From Ascidia mentula (lineage: Eukaryota > Chordata > Ascidiacea > Phlebobranchia > Ascidiidae): a stretch of 64,000 nt of DNA. A model generated the notes under the pieces. It saw nothing but the letters and a program-made list of their open reading frames with translations, ran no database searches and was not told the DNA's origin. The stretch lies in NCBI GenBank assembly GCA_947561715.1, contig OX387203.1:4774001-4838000 (forward strand), written 5' to 3'. The stretch's first letter is position 1, and each line of letters opens with the position of its first letter. Shown piece by piece: positions 1 through 10,344 of this stretch. Made by a program: the position numbers and the translations under genes.

Positions 1-199
1 ATTTTAGGAGTGTTGAAGTGTTGCATCTTAAGTGCGTCTCGGTCACCACTTCAACGGTTTTTCCCCCGTACAACATGCGATAAGGACCCAAAAAAATCGA
101 AACCTTTTATTCCGCCTAAAGCAAAGTTTAGGAGGACCCACTATTTGCAAACACAATAGGCAGTAATCTAACATTATTCATGTGAGGTCGGGGCACAAA

Positions 200-560
200 A
201 AAACTAAAGAGTTATTTTTTGATTTTTCCGTTTTTGATTTTTCGAAAATAGTTAACTTTTTGTCTGTGGTGCCTTGCATGTTCTGGTAAACACATTCTGA
301 TAAAACATTAATTGAAATTTTCTAGGGTTTTTACCGACTTTTTTTACTAAAACGTCACCGAATTTCTACACGTATGATAGTTGCGAACGATTCTGTGTGC
401 ATAAAAACACCAAAAGGAGTGTTTTTAAAATATGTCACTTATATGTTCTGGTAGATACATTTTGATAAATCATTCATTGACATTTTATGTATATGTGATA
501 GTTGCAAACGATTCCAAGTGCATTAAAACGCGTTTGCGACACATTGCGTTTCACATTAAC
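200..560. repeat. Diverged copies of the 190 bp tandem repeat
   Basis: Two degraded copies of the unit that forms the clean array at 2.9-4.1 kb. The landmark block TTGCAAACGATTC recurs near 381 (one change) and 502, and the block TTCTGGTAAACACATTCTGA recurs near 280. Spacing is irregular, so these are old outliers of the array. No gene is visible in 1-900. Confidence 0.7.
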
Positions 561-927
561 ACTTAGACCATTTGCATTGTAAAAATAAATTCCATGTAAG
601 TTATGTTATTTTGTTTCATTCGTTCATCATTCGCATTTGTTACAGCTTGCACACCATGGTATGAGTGTAGCTTCGCACGACATCCAATCCGTTATCTTTT
701 ATAGTTCCGTTGATATTCCAGTCAACAATCGACACGCAATCAGGCAGTTCTGAACCTGTAACCTATCGCTCACCTATAACCTTTTGCTGTACAAACTACT
801 CCAGACACTAACTGACCTGACAAGTTTTCTTGCTTTAAATTCATGCAATTGTTTTTAAGTGTGTCTTGAATCACCCAACGAGGGTAAAATGGATTTATCT
901 TTAATGAGTAGAAAAGATACAAACGTC

Positions 928-1000
928 TCCCGATAGTCTAGTGGTTAAGATTCCTTGCCATTCGCATTAGGACGAAGTTCTCGGTTCGAACCTCACTGTA
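928..1000 (+). repeat. tRNA-Glu-like pseudogene or SINE head
   Basis: The segment opens like a tRNA-Glu (TCCCGATAGTCTAGTGGTTA) with an A-box-like block, and has a good B box (GGTTCGAACCT) at about 983-993. The 3' acceptor half does not pair with the 5' half, so it is unlikely to be a working tRNA. It is best read as a pol III SINE head or a tRNA pseudogene. Confidence 0.5.
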
Positions 1001-1082
1001 AAATTTGCGCTCATTGTTTTGGCAAAAAAATGTTTAAAAGAAAGATATAACGACAACTCCAGCTCCAACGAATCGTCGTCAG

Positions 1083-1150
1083 TTGTGGTGTAGAGGTTAA
1101 AGTCACTGTAATGTAATGCTCTGCACCCGAGTTCGAACCCCGGTAAAGAT
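1083..1150 (+). repeat. tRNA-derived SINE-like element, copy 1
   Basis: It carries A-box-like TGGTGTAGAGGTTA and B-box GTTCGAACCCCGGTAAAG, about 45 bases apart. Two further copies lie on the minus strand at about 2048-2118 and 2232-2305. They share the head GTGTAGAGG, the tail CGAACCCCGGTAA and a diverged middle. Three copies with shared pol III boxes indicate a tRNA-derived SINE family rather than chance. Confidence 0.6.
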
Positions 1151-1369
1151 AACATCTTTCTCCATAACCGATAAGTCACATTGGGTTCGAACTATCCCCT
1201 CTCAGATAAACTTGAACTGGCGACCCTCCTTAATACGGAGGTCTGTCTAGATTACCGTAATTTCCTTCACTCTGGATACACAAATACCAATAACAATAAG
1301 ATAAAAGTCAGAACCTTGCTCTGCATAAAAATCTAACATGTTGTAAGTGCCATCACTATCGCCGCTGTA

Positions 1370-1585
1370 ACTCTCGGGATTAACCCAAGAACTGTAATGT
1401 AATTCATCTCGTGTCATTAATTAAAGTTAGCAACTGTCCCGGTAATGATGGTAACACGTAAGGCCAGGGATTAACCCATCTGTCACCGCTACCCCCAATG
1501 AATTAATGTTAAGGCCCGGGATTAACCTATCGTAAGGCTCGGGATTACCCCAAGCATCGTCAAGGCCAGGGATTAACCCAATTGC
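1370..1585. repeat. Short interspersed motif cluster
   Basis: A motif close to AAGGCCCGGGATTAACCCA recurs five times (near 1375, 1462, 1512, 1535 and 1562) with irregular 20-90 base spacing. It is not a strict tandem array. No coding frame follows it. It may be the decayed body of the neighbouring SINE-like elements. Confidence 0.55.
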
Positions 1586-1706
1586 CATGGTATCGTTGAT
1601 GAAAACTAACCGAACCTAAACAAAAAATCAAGAAAAAAACAAGGGGACATACACAAATTTTTCTTAAATTTTGCGAAATCATTGGCTGACTAATCTCCTT
1701 ATGCAC

Positions 1707-1824
1707 CCGCTTCTGAGTTGGCCACCTGCCTATGCCCCCTGATGGGACACTTGCCCCCTGGTGGGGCGCTCCCTGATGGAGCATAAGGTGTGTTTTCGGA
1801 TCTCGGTGGCCAACTCAGAAGCGG
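1707..1824. repeat. Inverted repeat, 20 bp perfect arms, 78 bp loop
   Basis: The left arm CCGCTTCTGAGTTGGCCACC (1707-1726) is exactly reverse-complemented at 1805-1824. The loop is GC-richer than its surroundings and contains short repeats of GCCCCCTGATGG type. It could be a small foldback element or an RNA hairpin. No flanking duplication was found. Confidence 0.6.
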
Positions 1825-2047
1825 GGACTTCTTAGCCTGACTAAACGCAGGGCTACCTGGCCGCGATCCTTAGCCTGATTTTGGTGAGTTAACGGGGGTG
1901 GGAGAGATAATTACCGAATTACTTTTACCCATCCGTGACAGGCACACACACGGAGTGGTGACACCAGCGGGAAGAATTTAGTTAGAGTGGGATAAGTCCG
2001 AACCCGAAGTGAATTAACGGTTACCGGGAAAGAAGTATTAACTTTAC

Positions 2048-2118
2048 CGGGGTTCGAACTGTGGTGCAGAGCATCAATAGAGGGGGGCGGTAACCTCTAC
2101 ACCACGGCTGGTGACAAT
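2048..2118 (-). repeat. tRNA-derived SINE-like element, copy 2
   Basis: On the minus strand it reads A box GTGGTGTAGAGGTTA, a variable middle, then B box AGTTCGAACCCCGGTAAAGT. It is the same family as the copies at 1083 (plus) and 2232 (minus). Confidence 0.6.
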
Positions 2119-2231
2119 GGTTTGAAGAACTAATTTCCCTTTTAGGTTTCTTTGTGCAGAGTTTTTACTTAAAAGTGATTTGGCTAAGCTCGCAGTCGAC
2201 GTGCATTAAGGTTACTGGGAAAGGGTTTTAA

Positions 2232-2305
2232 CATTACCGGGGTTCGAACTATGGTGTAGTGTATCTCGTGTTCGGGGCGTTATCCTCTACACCAAGTCTG
2301 GTGAC
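2232..2305 (-). repeat. tRNA-derived SINE-like element, copy 3
   Basis: On the minus strand it has head TTGGTGTAGAGG and tail AGTTCGAACCCCGGTAATG, matching the other two copies. The middle part is unrelated or heavily diverged. Confidence 0.55.
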
Positions 2306-2929
2306 GAAATCTCGTGGTCAAAGTGTGCTACGTAAGTTTATGTTTTTACTTAAAATCGGAAAAGTCAAAAAAGAGACATGGAATATGGATTCTTGCTGTC
2401 GGTCTGAAACAACCCAGCCATGAATTACACGGAGGTTCGATATCCGGAGCGGGATAACTGTTTCGTGTTCTTTTAACCAGCACAACAACGGAACACATGT
2501 TTCGTTATTCGAACCAGTAATCGAACCAGTAATCTTTATTTGAATCAGTAATCTTTAGCACTCCTACCAAGCGCTCTACTCACCCCACAACTGAACACAC
2601 TGAGGCCGTTGCTGGTAGTTTAAACATTAAGTTAAAAAAATCTTTTGGATATAGTTAAAGGGTTGCAATTTAGTAGAATGTTACCGTGTTATAATCTTCA
2701 TCCCTAGATTTGAAATCGATTGAAATCGATATACACGCATTCTGACAAATTTTTGACTGCCATTTTTTCTATCTGAAAGTCGCAAGTGATTGTATCTGTG
2801 TTTTGATGACTAAACGTATATCTGTATTGATTAAAAATATTTAACTTGTATTACCTTGTTCTGGAACCTAAATCGGAAATTCATTTTAAATAAACAAGTT
2901 TTGGACAAAGCGTTATGTAATTCCAACGC
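2306..2929. other. No gene seen; repeat-derived sequence
   Basis: No coding frame with splice support. A small direct repeat (TCGAACCAGTAATC and variants) lies near 2510-2555. From about 2640 the sequence grades into degraded copies of the 190 bp repeat. Confidence 0.4.
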
Positions 2930-4140
2930 ATCTCATGGTAGCAAAAGATTCTATGTGTATTAAAACACAAAAAAGACTGTTTTCTATTTTTTCAAAAATG
3001 ATTTGGCTGTAGTGCCTTACATATTCTGGTAAACACATTCTGATACAACATTCATTGCAATTTTCTTGTTTTTATTTTCAGTTTTTGACCAGAACGACAC
3101 GGAATTCTTATACATATAATAGTTGCAAACGATTCTATGCACAATTTGACACTAAAAAGACTGTTTTTAACTTTTCGAAATTAATTACCTTTTTGGCTGT
3201 GGTGCCTTACATGTGCTGGTAAACACATTCTGATAAACCATTCATTGGAATTTTTTAGGGTTTTAACCCAGTTTTTGACCAGAACGACATCGAATTCGTA
3301 TACATATGATAGTTGCAAACGATTCTATGCACAATTTGACACCAAAGAGACTGTTTTAAATTTTCGAAAATAATTAACTTTTTGGCTGTAATGCTTTATA
3401 TGTTCTGGTAAACACATTCTGATAAACCATTCAATGGAAATTTTTAGGGTTTTTACCCAGTTTTTGACCAGAACGACATCGAATTCTCATACATATGATA
3501 TTTGCAAACGATTCTATGCACAATTTGATGCTAAAAAGACTGTTTTAAATTTTTCGAAAATAATTAACTTTTTGGCTGTGGTGCTTTATATGTTCTGGTA
3601 AACACATTCTGACAAAATTTCATTGGAATTTGTTAGGGTTTTTACACCGTTTTTGACCAGAACGACATCGAATTCTCATACATATGATATTTGCAAACGA
3701 TTCTATGCACAATTTGACACTAAAACGACTGTTTTTAATTTTTCAAAAATAATTTAACTTTTTGGCTGTGGTGCTTTATATGTTCTGGTAAACACATTCT
3801 GACAAAATTTCATTGGAATTTGTTAGGGTTTTTACACCGTTTCTGACCAGAAGGACATCGAATTCTTATACATATGATAGTTGCAAACGATTCTATGCAC
3901 ATTTTGACACCAAAAAGACGGTTTTAAATTTTTCGAAAATAATTAACTTTTTGGCTGTGGTGCTTTTTTGTTCTGGTAAACACATTCTGATAAACCATTC
4001 AATGGAAATTTTTAGGGTTTTTACCCATTTTTTGTCAAACGCCTTTGTATGTTCTGGTACACACATTTCGATAAATCACTCACTGCCATTTTCTTGGTTT
4101 TTAACCAAAACGGATAGTTGCAAACTGATTTAGAGACAAT
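2930..4140. repeat. Tandem array, ~190 bp unit, about six copies
   Basis: The block TTGCAAACGATTC recurs at about 3123, 3313, 3502, 3691 and 3881, a spacing of 189-190 bases. Degraded units lie at both ends (near 2945 and 4117). Each unit also contains GACCAGAACGACATCGAATT and TTCTGGTAAACACATTCTGA in the same order. Neighbouring units look about 90 percent or more alike. The 106-residue frame at 3813-4133 is only a translation of this repeat. The same unit borders the Penelope-like fragment at 7-8.5 kb, so it may be satellite DNA or the terminal-repeat part of that element. Confidence 0.85.
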
Positions 4141-4189
4141 TTTTATCTAAACATTTAGATCACATTTCCAGAAGACTAACAGTGGTGTT

Positions 4190-5390
4190 GGAATTTATTT
4201 GCGCCAGATTTTGATGTGATGCACGCCGACCGAACCTATTTCTCAAATAATTAAGTCTTGCTAATAAAATTTAGCACTAGTCTACTACCAATGTCTAACA
4301 GTGTGCGTTTACAACATTTATAGCACCACCTCTGTGTGCACCCAGAAGAAGAGCAACAAACCTTGTAAACCTCAACCTAATTTCGGATACTGGAACATTG
4401 CTAGTGGCAAATCGTGCCGATGCAAGTAAAAATGCACAACCGATTAACGAAATAACACAATTTGATGGTAAATAATCTTCTTACAGTAGAGGTCTTCACT
4501 GATGAGGTTTGATGTGGTTGTGTGGTCATGATCACACGAATTCACCATATATGGCTGCATTTTGTAGATATTGTAGCCTTATAAATTGTTTTGAACTTGG
4601 GAAATTTCCTAAAAAGTAAATTGTCACATAACATAAAAATCTGTCTGCAGCGCACAGAATTCATATTTTTTGGCTCCACTTGCCTATGTACGTCACAAAA
4701 AATTGCAAAATTGGACTCCGTAGTAAAACCAAATTGCAGATTAATCTTACCGCCAGGGACGCTTTTCCTCTCCGTTGCCACATGCAAAACAAGAAAACTC
4801 TGTCATTAAACTATGTTAAAAGTTTGTTGTAATAAGGAGTCACTAAAAAGATTTGTATTATAATTAACTAAGGCAGATCCGATCCCAACATTAAGACAAA
4901 TGCATCACGTGATCCTCATTCGCTACGCGCGCGGCTTAACTAGGGCTAGGCGCCATATTAATGCTCTTCCTATGCTACAGTGGGAACACGTGATGCGTAA
5001 CAAACATGCAAGGCAAGGTCACACAACAAAACACAACAAGGAGCATGCAAATGTTGGGATCAATCCAAAAAGTATTTTACAAGACCTTTTTAATTAATTA
5101 ACTATAGTAATACAAATGTTACAGAACATTATGTAAAGTTAATCACTCACCTGTTGAAACCAAACACAACCTTCCGTTGTAAAAACTTGATCGAATGGAG
5201 CAACACGTTCTTTGGATTGAAGGCGAAGAGAAAAAAGTTTCCCAATTTTAATCAGCGTTTTGGTTTGCGTCGCAGGGACCCTGATAAACAGGAGAATTGA
5301 AGAAACAAGCACGCGAATTTCCCTGGAGGTGTATCTTGTTGAGAATTCCAATCAAGTAGTAAGGCATTGAAAAGCCTGCTGTTGCAAATG
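4190..5390. repeat. Segmental duplicate, copy A
   Basis: This segment is repeated in the same orientation at 8560-10215. Shared blocks in order: GATGCACGCCGACCG, a cysteine-rich open frame behind a splice-acceptor-like AG (4303 and 8649), GGTTTGATGTGGTTGTGTGG (4507 and 8871), GATCCCAACATTA (4880 and 9440), a 140 bp block ending at GCAAATGTTGGGATC (5060 and 9895), and CACAACCTTCCGTTGTAAAA (5166 and 9987). On the minus strand, 5281-5155 reads as a possible 43-codon internal exon with an acceptor TATCAG and donor GTGAGT. That frame is not open in copy B, so it is not called as a gene. Copy A lacks the MITE present in copy B. Confidence 0.8.
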
Positions 5391-5519
5391 GACAAATTAT
5401 AACTCAAACGACAAGAGTTCTTCATTTAGAGCCAGTAGTTTTGAAGACTTTGAAGACTTTAAAGACAGGCATTGTTTTCCGCTCTTCGGCTTCTCTCTAT
5501 GTCCTATACACCCACACTG

Positions 5520-5586
5520 GGATTCGAACCCACACCATCTCGCACATCTATTCTATGGAGTTTTATTAGCTCTGTATGGTCGGACC
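5520..5586 (-). repeat. tRNA-like pol III element
   Basis: On the minus strand there is a perfect B box (GGGTTCGAATCCC) with a weak A-box-like block about 50 bases before it (near 5575). The acceptor stem does not pair convincingly, so it is a tRNA pseudogene or SINE head. Confidence 0.45.
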
Positions 5587-5589
5587 AAA

Positions 5590-6790
5590 CTCAGTTTCAC
5601 TGACAATTCGTTCCAATAAACCTATACCCTTTCACACTTGGGACCTACATCTAAAACTCGTAGAAACTCTCATGATCATACGACCCAAAAATTAAAATCG
5701 TTCTCATTGTTCAAAGCATCTTTTTCGTTTAAATGCTTACATTACGTCACACATGCTTCCAGCGTGACGACAATGAAAAGATTCGCTTGTTTCAATGACG
5801 CAATAAACAAACAAAAATATCACTGTAATCTGCAGGTGACGAATGGAAGCTTTTGAAAGAACACACGCGGTGTGAACCCAACATCAGTTAAATAAATGCG
5901 CATAAATCCACGTTTGCAGTTAGCTGTGATCTCATAGCGCGTAACGTACGAGTGGTATAAAAAATGTAAAGCTGTAATTATAGAATAAAATGTAAGATAT
6001 AAAGCGTGATTGGACGAGTCAGATACAGACGATATATATACAAAAGTACGGGCGACAATAACATTGACGGAAAAGGACGCAAGACAGTTTGGAAAGAATA
6101 ACATGTAAAAATTTTTACTGCACAAACCTTTGTGTGCGAAAAAGTCTTATTATGATATCAATAGATGTGATAAACAATCCTGTTTTCCCGAAAACAATAC
6201 CACGTTAAACAGATACAACAAAGCAGGATATTTAAAAGTCGCCGGTGCTGGAAGTGTTCTTGACATATACAATAGTTTGTAAGCCGAGTCGCCTAGACTT
6301 GCTCTTGAACCGAAATGTATTTTGGGATGAAAGTTACGGTGAAGGTCGACTTTCTATTGTCCCGAGAAACAAGCATGAAGTGACAAGCAGAGGGCAACTA
6401 TTTTCGGCTCGACTTATCGTATCATCTACGAGAGGTGAATACACATAAATATATAGAGTGGATAGAAATCTACATCCAATGGTAGAAAACAAAGCGAATG
6501 GGCTGCAAATAAACGATATTATTGAGTTTTACAGACGATTGCAGAAGTGAGGACAAAAACAGTATGATTGTGACACAATTACGTATACGGACCAAGATTC
6601 TCACCAACCAATTTTAACTGGTCCATTTTGCGTCCACAATGCAACAGTACGCTACACAATGGCAAACTTGCAATTATGTCCCATGTATAATGAAAGGCCA
6701 CGCGATAATAAGCACGCCGTTTAAAGGGGTGGAAGTACCCACGTATTGCGCATAGATAGCGCTACGCGATACGTAGAGGACGTTTCAAAT
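5590..6790. other. No gene seen between the two duplicated segments
   Basis: Short frames here (5638-5856, 5820-6125 minus, 6245-6448) have no recognisable family, no paired splice sites and no conserved pattern. The stretch appears unique within the window. I see nothing supportable in it. Confidence 0.4.
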
Positions 6791-6799
6791 GAGTCGCTA

Positions 6800-8540
6800 G
6801 AAGAATGTCACATGCTAACATTTTGATACTAAAACGACTGTTTTTATTTTTTGAAATTAACTTCCTGGCTATAGTGCCTTGTATGTTCTGGTATTCACAC
6901 TCTGATAAATCATTCACTGCATTTTTTTATTTTTACCCAGTTTTTGGGCAAAACGACGTGTAATTCCAACACATATGATAGTTGCAAACGATTCTGTGTG
7001 CATTTTGACACTAAAATGACTGTTTTTAACATTTTAAAATTAATGAACTTTCTGGCTGTAGTACCTTATATTTCCTGGTATTCACATTCTGGTAAATTGT
7101 TCACTGCAAGTTTCTGGGGTTTTTTCGAGTATTTGCCCATAATAAAATCTAAATCCAACATGTATGATAGTTGCAAACGATTCAAAAATATGAAATTCCA
7201 GTTGCTGCCAGGCATATTGCGATTTAAAATGTACTGCTCTTCTGGCATAAAATATACGTATTGTATACGTGCCTATCCTTCGCGCTACTGGAGACGATAC
7301 GTAAATGACACGTTTGTCATTCTTGATGCAGCAAAAGTGCAAGCCTTCCTGACTTACATCAACAGCATCGAGGATTCCATCAAGTTTACGTTGGAAGAGG
7401 AGAGCGATGGCAAGATACCCTTCTTGGATGTAGAAGTTTACTGGGACAAGGATGGAATTTTCAATGCTTGTATACATCGAAAACCAACACATACGGATCG
7501 CTACCTTTCGTTTCTTTCGGTACAGCCGATAGAACAGACCCACATTTCGAAAGTAGAAGACCAAGCAAAAGTGGTTAGTGTCGTCCAAAATGCGCTGCGA
7601 ACAAACCAATATTTGGCATGTATGTTAAGCGCGAGACCGGCAGTAACCCAAAAGGATGAAACGCCCACTGGCGGAACAGTTGTTATTTCCTACGTCCCTT
7701 GCCTTACCAAAACATTGCGAAGATTGATGTCGGATAACGGTATAAAAGTCTACACTAAGCCCCATACAACGCTTGGCAATCTAATATCAACACCTATTGC
7801 TACGGAGGCTTCAGAGTCAAAGGAAGTGGTCTATTTAATACCATGCAAACATTGCGATGGTATATACATCGGCGAAACCGGAAGGGCCTTTAAGACGCGA
7901 CTGAAAGAGCATCGCCGTGATGTCGCATCGAAAGATGCTAGCAAGACTGCGTTGACATAGCATGAGGTAACATTGCGACACAAAAATCTACCTTTGCCAG
8001 ATCGCTTTGTGAAATTAAATATAGAATTTATTTCCGGCAGTTTGTAACAATTTGTTGTAACTGTTGCGCCTCCCGCAATGTTTGGTGTTTCTGCCACGGG
8101 ATCTGACAAATGGTGTCAACGTGTCCCTTTTTTGTGCTACTGCACGTTTTACTTTGAAATTGCGGCATCAATACCTGATGAAGTCTCACCGCCAAAAGAC
8201 ATCTAATTCCAACACAAATGATAGTTACAAACGATTCTATGCGTATTTTGGCACTCAAGCGATGGTTTCCAGTTTGTCAAAAATGATTGACTTACTGGTT
8301 TTAGTGCCTTGTGTATTCTGGTACACATATTCTGATAAATTATCACTGCAGAGTTTAGGATTTTCAACCAGTTTTGGGCCAAAACGACATCTAATTCCAA
8401 CATATATAATAGTTGCAAATGTTTATATGCGTATTTTGACACTAAAATTACGGTTTCAAATTCTTCTAAAATAGTATCTTTCTGGCTGTTGTGGGTTATG
8501 TTTTGGCACACATCCCAAAGTTATTCATTGCTATTTTTCA
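6800..8540. repeat. 190 bp repeat array B, interrupted by a Penelope-like fragment
   Basis: The landmark block recurs at about 6977, 7171, 8224 and 8415. The first two and last two are 191-194 bases apart. The ~1050 base gap between the second and third holds the reverse transcriptase and GIY-YIG fragment. The repeat units on either side are in the same orientation as those at 2.9-4.1 kb. Confidence 0.75.
7200..8190 (+). mobile_element. Penelope-like retroelement, 5'-truncated
   Basis: The open frame ends at 7960. From about residue 106 it reads as the C-terminal part of a Penelope-like reverse transcriptase: motif C region RRYVNDTFVI, then IPFLDVEV, then the PLE signature RKPTHTDRYL. After a linker comes a GIY-YIG endonuclease (VVYLIPCKHC, then GIYIGETGR, then RLKEHRRD), whose Tyr-Ile-Gly and following Arg are present. 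RT plus C-terminal GIY-YIG is diagnostic of Penelope elements. The first ~85 residues of the frame are translated 190 bp repeat, so the true N-terminal RT half is missing. The frame also ends soon after the endonuclease core, earlier than usual for the family. It is a dead fragment lodged inside repeat array B. Confidence 0.9.
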
Positions 8541-8648
8541 AGTTTTTTTTTTGATTTTGATTTGATGCACGCCGACCGTCGATCCCCAAAAATGAAGTTT
8601 AAATGCGCTAATAACACTTCGCACGATCCTGGTATCATTGTCTACAGT

Positions 8649-8875
8649 GTGCGTTTACAACATTTGTAACACCACCTCTGCGTGCACCCAGAAGAAGAGC
8701 TACAAACCCTGTAAACCACAGCCTAATTGTTTTGATACCGAAACAAGTGGAAAATCGTGCGAATGCGAAAATCGGAAATCGTGCGAATGCGAAAACGAAA
8801 ATCGTGCGAATGCGAAAACACGACTTAATGGTAAAATAATCTTCTTACAATCTTGGGTCCTCACAGATAAGGTTT
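8649..8875 (+). other. Cysteine-rich exon candidate within the repeated unit
   Basis: After an acceptor-like CTACAG the frame reads CVYNICNTTSACTQKKS, then KPCKPQPNCF and SGKSCECEN: eight cysteines in about 45 codons, no stop until 8875. Copy A (4303-4430) has the same acceptor and start (CVYNIYSTTSVC) and ends with SGKSCRCK and a stop. Preservation of a cysteine-rich frame in both copies suggests a captured exon of a small secreted peptide gene. No signal-peptide exon was found next to either copy. It may be a dead exon carried by the repeat. Confidence 0.3.
8752..8822. repeat. Minisatellite inside the cysteine-rich frame
   Basis: Three near-identical units built on AAATCGTGCGAATGCGAAAA, 24-27 bases each. 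In copy A the same place holds a single unit, so the expansion happened after the segmental duplication. It extends the frame with repeated SCECEN-type residues. Confidence 0.75.
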
Positions 8876-9500
8876 GATGTGGTTGTGTGGCCATGATTAC
8901 ACGAATTCACACATATGTGGCTATCATGAATTGTTTTGAATTTGGGAGAGATTTCCTAAAAAAAATTGTCACTAATCAGTAAAATCTGTCTACAGCGCAG
9001 AGAATTCATATTTTCGGCTGCTTATAAATGTCACTAAAAAGCTTGTGAAAAGACTAAAATTAAACTAACTTTAAAAAAAGACTTGAATTAAAGTTTAACT
9101 GACCTAAAAGAAATGTTCTTCGCGAATGAAGTCTCCATTCCATTGTATTGATCAAATCCAATTAAATTGAATGCAAAGTATTCGTGATGAATCCATACCA
9201 AACAGTCTACGTAAAGTAAAAATTGTAGGGTATGTAGCGTCTGAAAAAATTGCAAAGTTTGAACCCGTATCAAAAGAAACAATTGCAATTTAATCTTACC
9301 GCCAAGGTCGTTGCCCACATAGTATTTTGTCCTCTCCGTTGCCACATGCAAAAACAAGAATACTCCGAACTATGTTAAAAGTTCATTGAAATAAGGAGGC
9401 ACTTTTAATGATCTGTATTATGTTTAAGTAAGGCGGATGCGATCCCAACATTACGAGAATATGCATCATGTGATCCTCATTCTCTACGCGCGATTCTTAA

Positions 9501-9763
9501 CTAGGAAGATACTTTTACACCGGGTCACAAAGTTTTTTCCAAACTTGATCCACATATAAGCCTATGTAACATAGAAATCTGTGCGAATATTAACGCTACG
9601 ATTTCGTGTAGTATTTCAACTCAAATTTGTAAACAAAAATAACAGGTGGTGGCCCTGTTTACACCTAATCATCAAAATTCTCACAGATTTCTGTTTTACA
9701 CAGACTTATACGTGGATCAAGTTTGGAAAAAACTTTGTGACCCGGTGTAGTAGTATTTTCCTC
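9501..9763. mobile_element. MITE with long terminal inverted repeats, TTAA-flanked
   Basis: The first and last ~55 bases are inverted copies. The left end reads TAGGAAGATACTTTTACACC, and the right end, reversed and complemented, reads GAGGAAAATACTACTACACC. Both continue through GGGTCACAAAGTTTTTTCC. Weaker inverted similarity continues inward to about 90 bases (AGAAATCTGTG on both sides). TTAA flanks both ends (9497-9500 and 9764-9767). Copy A (near 4935) has a single TTAACTAGGGCTAG with no insert, an empty site. TTAA flanks with an inverted repeat aligned to the very end suggest a piggyBac- or Kolobok-type MITE. The flanks can also be read as a 9-10 base duplication (CTTAACTAGG), as in Mutator-like elements. 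Confidence 0.85.
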
Positions 9764-10344
9764 TTAACTAGGGCTAGCGCCATATTAGTGTTCTTCCTAT
9801 GCTATAGTAGGAACACGCGATGCGTGACAAACATACAAAGCAATCCAAATCACATCACAAAACACAACACAACAACGAGCATGCAAATGTTGGGATCGAT
9901 CTAAACAATATCATACAACCTGTTTTAAATTAATTAACTATCGTAATACGAATGATACAAATCACTCAACTGATCAAACCAAGCACAACCTTCCGTTGTA
10001 AAAACTTGAGCGAATGAAACAACACGTTCTTTGGATTAAAAGCGAGAAGAAAAAAGTTTCTCAATCTTAATTAGCGTTTTGGTTTGCGCCGCAGGGACCC
10101 TGAAAAACAGGAGAATTGAAGAAACAAGCACGCGAATTTCCCTGGAGGTGTTTCTTGTTGAGAATTCCACTTAACTAGTGAGGCATAGAAAAGCCTGCTG
10201 TTGCAAATGTTGTGTAAAATCATAAGTTTGATAAATAATACCCAAATGTTTGAATGTTTTTTTAATCGCCGTTATTGAATCGGCAAAGACATATTGAGCG
10301 GGAACAACGAGTAGTAAGTTACTAAAATATCAGCAAAAGTGGGC

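Larger units (their letters stand above)
8560..10215. repeat. Segmental duplicate, copy B
   Basis: Same-orientation copy of 4190-5390, longer mainly because of the 263 bp MITE at 9501 and an expanded short repeat at 8752-8822. Similarity runs to the block TGAGAATTCCA near 10160 and AAAAGCCTGCTGTTGCAAAT near 10190 (5369 in copy A). The two copies look roughly 85-90 percent alike where they align, so the duplication is not recent. Confidence 0.8.

Noticed and set aside
928-1000. A functional tRNA-Glu gene
   Set aside because: The 3' half of the acceptor stem does not pair and the anticodon arm is distorted, so pseudogene or SINE head is more likely.
3813-4133. 106-codon frame
   Set aside because: It is a translation of the 190 bp tandem repeat, and the same residues recur with the repeat period.
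4499-4530. CTGATGA in the segmental duplicate as a hammerhead core
   Set aside because: Following bases have no stem II and no GAAA. Copy B has CAGATAA at the same place.
7082-7609. 175-codon minus frame across the Penelope fragment
   Set aside because: Antisense shadow of the reverse transcriptase frame.
8160-8200. CTGATGA near 8171 as a hammerhead at the end of the Penelope fragment
   Set aside because: No GAAA block at the right distance and no closing helix. Penelope elements can carry hammerheads, but this copy does not show one.
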